Source: Chloroflexota bacterium
Lineage (GTDB): Bacteria; Chloroflexota; Dehalococcoidia; Lucifugimonadales; Australimonadaceae
Length of the DNA stretch: 58,450 nt
Assembly (NCBI GenBank): GCA_028874795.1
Contig: JAPPHT010000009.1
Coordinates: forward strand, 56,103 to 114,552
Direction of reading: 5' to 3'
Shown: one piece after another, positions 55,313 through 58,450 of the stretch
Layout of the letters: every line of letters starts with the position of its first letter
How positions within the stretch are numbered: the stretch's first letter is position 1
Notes under the pieces: generated by a model
What the model was told of the DNA's origin: nothing
What the model saw: the letters and a program-made list of their open reading frames with translations, nothing else
The model's database searches: none
Program-made: the position numbers and the translations under genes

Positions 55313-56773
55313 GTGAGGAAGGGCACGGTCTCCTTGCTGGCCGCGGGAGCGGCCGCGCTGAGCGCGATCGCAGGCGGCTGCGCCGCCGACCCAACCCCAA
55401 CGTCCATGCCGACCGCAACGCCGCCCCCGGTTCCTACCGCGACGGCGACCCCGACGCCCACGGTGACCCCGCCTGCGCCGATGGCAACGGCGACACCAAC
55501 CCCGACGCCAACACCGTCACCCACTCCTTTGCCGCCCCCAACAGCAACCCCTGTTCCTGCTCCCACCAGTACGCCGGTCCCCACCGCCACACCCACACTC
55601 AGGCCGACGGCGGCGCCGACCGCGACACCGAGACCTACGCCGACGCCGGACCCATCGGCCTCGCCTCACTACTCCACGGGCCTGGAGCACGCGAGCGCCG
55701 AAGGGCTCTACGGACAGGATGCTGCCAGGTATGCGGCGGCGTTCGTGGACGGGAAGTCGCTGGACCTGTCGGATGAGTATGCCGCCGCCTTCGCGAGCGG
55801 GGTCCTCTACTTTGCGATCATCGCGGAGGACGTGCTGCTGGGCCGGGGCCGCCTGAGGGACTACGACGCGTACGCGCAGGAGCGATTCGTCGAGCCGTTC
55901 GAACAGGCGCTGGCAGCAGGAGCGTCGCCGGTCGAGGCGCTCGCCCAGGCGGACGAGGCGTTCCGCGTAGTCGGCAGATGGTGGCCGATCCTGAGGCGTC
56001 CCTACGTGGGCACGCCCGACGAGGGCACGCTCGCTGAGAGCTACGCGAGGGCCTTCGCGCGAACGGAGGAGGCCGGGCTCGCCGCGCACCAGTACGCCGC
56101 CTTCTACGCGGGGAACAGGTACTTCGGCTACTCCGAGGAGCATTCCGACGAGGCAGGCAGCATCATCGCCCGGGCGTACCGTGAGTCGGACCAGCGGGAC
56201 GCGCAGCTGCGCATCAAGTATGCGTCGGCGTACCTGCTGGGCTTCCAGCACGCGCACCAGACGCACGAGTTCGATGATCTGGCCAGGGACCACCTGTGGG
56301 CGGACGCGTACGCCGACGGGTACGTGCGGGGGTGGCTTCGGGCCACCAACAGGCGGTGGCTGGACGCCAACAACGTGGCGTTCGACTTCGCCAACGTCTA
56401 CGCTCACGCGAAGATGGACTGGGGCTACTCCGAGCAGGAGGCCTTTCTGCGTGCGGAAGCCTACATGCGCGGCTCCTACCAGGCATTCCTGCTTGATTTC
56501 GACGTGACCGGCGACGACTACTACGACTATGCGTGGGAGTACTACCTGGCCTACTACGACTGGGCCTTTGAACAAGGCTGGAACGAAGAGCGCTCGCACG
56601 TCTACGCCACAGCGTATGCGGAACAGAGGCTCGACGACGCATCCGAAGAGGACGCCGCAGCGTACGCGAAAGCCTACGAGCGCGCGTACGTGGCGGCACG
56701 CGCCGATGGCCAGAGCGAGGAGCAGGCGCACGAGACGGCCGCTGCGGCCGTGGATGCTGAGGCGTCAGGGTAG
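55313..56773 (+). CDS. Lipoprotein with Thr/Pro linker and aromatic-Ala helical repeats, unknown function
   Basis: I do not recognise this 486-aa protein. GTG 55313 has GGAG just upstream. Residues 1-23 form a signal peptide ending in GGC (likely lipidated Cys23). Residues 25-115 are a TPTATP-type linker. The rest is acidic, helical and rich in Tyr, Ala and Trp, with some ten degenerate copies of Y-A-x-A-[YF] followed by a small residue: YAAAFVDG, YAAAFASG, YARAFART, YAAFYAGN, YASAYLLG, YADGYVRG, YATAYAEQ, YAKAYERA. These suggest a repeated helix-hairpin solenoid. It is likely exposed on the cell surface. Base use matches its neighbours. Confidence 0.75.
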   Translation: MRKGTVSLLAAGAAALSAIAGGCAADPTPTSMPTATPPPVPTATATPTPTVTPPAPMATATPTPTPTPSPTPLPPPTATPVPAPTSTPVPTATPTLRPTAAPTATPRPTPTPDPSASPHYSTGLEHASAEGLYGQDAARYAAAFVDGKSLDLSDEYAAAFASGVLYFAIIAEDVLLGRGRLRDYDAYAQERFVEPFEQALAAGASPVEALAQADEAFRVVGRWWPILRRPYVGTPDEGTLAESYARAFARTEEAGLAAHQYAAFYAGNRYFGYSEEHSDEAGSIIARAYRESDQRDAQLRIKYASAYLLGFQHAHQTHEFDDLARDHLWADAYADGYVRGWLRATNRRWLDANNVAFDFANVYAHAKMDWGYSEQEAFLRAEAYMRGSYQAFLLDFDVTGDDYYDYAWEYYLAYYDWAFEQGWNEERSHVYATAYAEQRLDDASEEDAAAYAKAYERAYVAARADGQSEEQAHETAAAAVDAEASG

Positions 56774-56814
56774 TCAGCGCACCTTCGCCCCGAAGCCGTT
56801 GCTACCATAGACCC

Positions 56815-57114
56815 ATGGGATTCCTGAAGCGCCTCGTCATCTGGACCGCGATCGCCGTCCCGCTCGGGATCGCCATCGGGGCGCTCGTCTCGTTGACCTG
56901 GGGTCCGGACTCAGACATCGACCGAGCGACCGCCGGGTTCAATGGCGCCATCGCGGGGTTCTGGCTCGGGCTCATCGGCGCGCTCTCGGCCGCGACGACG
57001 ACGCGCATCGCGCGGGAGCCGCTGCGCCGCGCGGGCGGCTCCGAGTGTCTCACCGGCGGGATCATCGTGTTCGGCCTGCTGGCGGCCGGGCTCTGGCTGC
57101 TGACGCGGGCCTGA
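56815..57114 (+). CDS. Small membrane protein, unknown function
   Basis: 99 aa with three hydrophobic segments: residues ~6-29 (LVIWTAIAVPLGIAIGALVSLTW), ~42-60 (FNGAIAGFWLGLIGALSAA) and ~79-97 (LTGGIIVFGLLAAGLWLLT), separated by short polar loops. The positive-inside pattern and lack of rare codons support a real gene. No ribosome site is obvious before ATG 56815. It lies 42 bases after the lipoprotein gene on the same strand and converges with dapA, with four bases between the stops. Confidence 0.6.
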   Translation: MGFLKRLVIWTAIAVPLGIAIGALVSLTWGPDSDIDRATAGFNGAIAGFWLGLIGALSAATTTRIAREPLRRAGGSECLTGGIIVFGLLAAGLWLLTRA

Positions 57115-57118
57115 CCTG

Positions 57119-58024
57119 TTACGCCGCCGCGCCCACCGGCAGGTCTATCTCGTACCGCGCCAGCATCGCATCCAGGAACGCGGCGGTCTTCTCGTCCGCC
57201 TCCACGAGCGGCAGGCGAAGCCCACCGACATTGAAGCCCACCCTGTTCACGCAGTGCTTGACCGGTATCGGGTTCGAGACGACGAAGAGGCCTGACGCCA
57301 TTGGGAGCTGACGCTTGTGCTCCTCGGCCGCCGCCGCGAGGTCGCCGACCGCCGTGAGCTCGATGAGCCGCTTGATCTGCCGCCCGATGAGGTGCGACGC
57401 CACGCTGACGACGCCCCATCCTCCGAGGCTGACGACGCCGAACGTGTCGCTGTCGTTGCCGCTCCACACCTGGAACCCGTCCGGCGCGTCGCGGATGATG
57501 GAGGCGATCTGGGCGAAATCGCCGGACGCCTCCTTCGTGCCGATGATGTTCGGCACGTCGTTGGCGAGGCGCAGGGTCGTCTCCGCGGTCATGTTGACGA
57601 TGGTGCGGCTCGGCACGTTGTAGAGGATGCAGGGCAGGGACGTGCTCTCCGCGATGGCCCTGAAGTGGCGGTACAGCCCCTCCTGGGTCGGCTTGTTGTA
57701 GTAGGGCACGACCAGCAGTTGCGCGTCAGCGCCCGCCTCTTCCGCCATCCGCGCCAGCTTGATCGTCTCGCCGGTGCCGTTCGTGCCGGAGCCCGCGATG
57801 ACGGTGGCCGAGTCGCCCACGGCCTGCTTGACCTCCGTCCAGAGGCGCAGGTTCTCCTCGTGGGCGAGCGAGGGGTTCTCGCCCGTCGTGCCGGTGACGA
57901 CGAGGCCGTCGCTGCCGGACGCCACGAGCGCCTGCGCGAGCCGCCGCGCCTGCCCGTAGTCGATCTCCATCGCCGCGTCGAACGGCGTAACCATCGCTGT
58001 GATGAGACGGCCTATCTCGGTCAT
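57119..58024 (-). CDS. dapA: 4-hydroxy-tetrahydrodipicolinate synthase
   Basis: Condenses pyruvate with aspartate semialdehyde, the first committed step to lysine and diaminopimelate. The protein is 301 aa, a TIM barrel. The Schiff-base lysine is Lys164 (GTKEASGD). The proton-relay residues Thr47 (TGTTGENPS), Tyr109 (PYYNKPTQEG) and Tyr135 (YNVPSRT) are all present, as is Arg140. ATG 58024 has GGAGGAGGCG upstream; the frame open to 58237 is not used. DapA has close paralogues such as N-acetylneuraminate lyase, but the YNVPSR and GxTGE details fit DapA. Confidence 0.9.
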   Translation of the reverse strand: MTEIGRLITAMVTPFDAAMEIDYGQARRLAQALVASGSDGLVVTGTTGENPSLAHEENLRLWTEVKQAVGDSATVIAGSGTNGTGETIKLARMAEEAGADAQLLVVPYYNKPTQEGLYRHFRAIAESTSLPCILYNVPSRTIVNMTAETTLRLANDVPNIIGTKEASGDFAQIASIIRDAPDGFQVWSGNDSDTFGVVSLGGWGVVSVASHLIGRQIKRLIELTAVGDLAAAAEEHKRQLPMASGLFVVSNPIPVKHCVNRVGFNVGGLRLPLVEADEKTAAFLDAMLARYEIDLPVGAAA

Positions 58025-58133
58025 GCCCCGCCTCCTCCCGAAGGGGTGTGCGCTGAAGATTCTACCTGACGCGGCAACCGGGCGGCGGCTCCGCTTGCGC
58101 AAGGACGGGATATGACAGACCATCGGAACCGCC

Positions 58134-58450
58134 ATGGCGCTCGACCTGACCAAGACCGCCGGACAGCTGTACGAGGCGATGCCCTCCATGCGGGAGCAGT
58201 GGGGCTCGCACCGGCGGGCGCTGGACCGCGCCGCCACTCATTTCGCGGGTGCTGACGCACACGAGACGGAAGCCCGGCGCGCGGCAGGAAAGGCGACGTG
58301 GCTGGCCGCGCGGCAGGACGGCGCGCTCCGTGGGGCCTATCCCCCACCGCCGCTGCCGCCCGATTACGTCGTCGTTGCCGTTGACGGTTCGCACGTCGAC
58401 GTCGACCGCCACGCCGCGGCGCGCTGCTTCCTCATCAACATCGGCTACGT
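58134..58450 (+). CDS. nurA: NurA-domain nuclease, 3' end cut by the window
   Basis: The first 105 residues of a protein that runs past the window end. It starts at ATG 58134 (MALDLTKTAGQLYEAM), with about 70 helical residues and a Pro-rich hinge (AYPPPPLPPDYV). Then comes VVAVDGSHVDVDRHAA, the start of a NurA domain, where the Asp of DGS is a metal-binding catalytic residue, and CFLINIGYV, its next strand. NurA is a 5'-3' nuclease usually paired with the HerA helicase in DNA end processing, so a herA gene may lie beyond the edge. It is divergent from dapA. Confidence 0.75.
   Translation, partial: MALDLTKTAGQLYEAMPSMREQWGSHRRALDRAATHFAGADAHETEARRAAGKATWLAARQDGALRGAYPPPPLPPDYVVVAVDGSHVDVDRHAAARCFLINIGY

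Noticed and set aside
55234-55776. Alternative frame across the Thr/Pro linker of the lipoprotein
   Set aside because: It is the +2 shadow of a repetitive linker. The GTG 55313 frame has a signal peptide, lipobox and long folded domain.

Overview
The window is GC-rich and densely coded on both strands. It has no rRNA, plasmid or phage signature. I read it as a chromosomal piece of a free-living heterotrophic bacterium. The gene mix fits the Chloroflexota (SAR202 or other Dehalococcoidia-like lineages) best: CaiB CoA-transferase, paired acyl-CoA dehydrogenases, a flavin-dependent LLM oxidoreductase, an enolase-superfamily protein, cyclase-family hydrolase, many MFS exporters, Thr/Pro-linker lipoproteins, and a Gram-positive-type LexA box. 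This placement is inferred from gene content, not from a marker phylogeny.

Layout. 1-7.2 kb (+): a catabolic operon of CoA-transferase, two acyl-CoA dehydrogenases and a complete tripartite tricarboxylate transporter (tctC, tctA, tctB). It would import a carboxylic acid, activate it to a CoA ester and oxidise it. 7.2-11.8 kb (-): SOS mutagenesis operon imuB-dnaE2 behind a perfect LexA box. 12-13.8 kb: an MFS exporter whose N-terminus carries an expanded 18-bp repeat derived from a REP-like palindrome, facing an acetyltransferase. 14-18.9 kb (+): a tight five-gene operon of amidohydrolase, triple-RidA protein, two-subunit ThDP decarboxylase and amidase. 18.9-19.8 kb (-): hicA-hicB plus an extra hicB-like gene. 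19.9-34.2 kb: PEP-mutase/isocitrate-lyase-family lyase, ABC exporter, four MFS proteins, glutamate dehydrogenase, RNase D, a PLP-dependent dehydratase and a lone molybdenum hydroxylase large subunit. 34.2-38.9 kb (+): tldD-tldE, HEAT-repeat, NUDIX and GNAT genes. 38.9-39.7 kb (-): split MaoC hydratase.

39.8-43.1 kb holds the RNA genes and the most unusual protein. There is a candidate small RNA with its own promoter and terminator, then tRNA-Trp(CCA) and tRNA-Leu(GAG). Further on come an Ldh2-type dehydrogenase, tRNA-Cys(GCA), and an OsmC-family gene read through an in-frame UGA. That UGA is followed by a well-placed bacterial SECIS-like hairpin, so the protein is probably a selenoprotein.

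43.1-58.4 kb: LLM oxidoreductase, AEC permease, amt plus a PII protein lacking the usual T-loop tyrosine, an enolase-superfamily gene, two Thr/Pro-linker lipoproteins, a cyclase-family hydrolase, an HTH protein fused to a membrane domain, rpsO-pnp, dapA, and the start of a NurA-domain gene cut by the window end.

The first ~120 bases contain long G/C homopolymers inside a conserved gene and look like damaged sequence at a contig end. Start codons were moved from the longest reading frame wherever a Shine-Dalgarno site, a REP element or family length argued for it.
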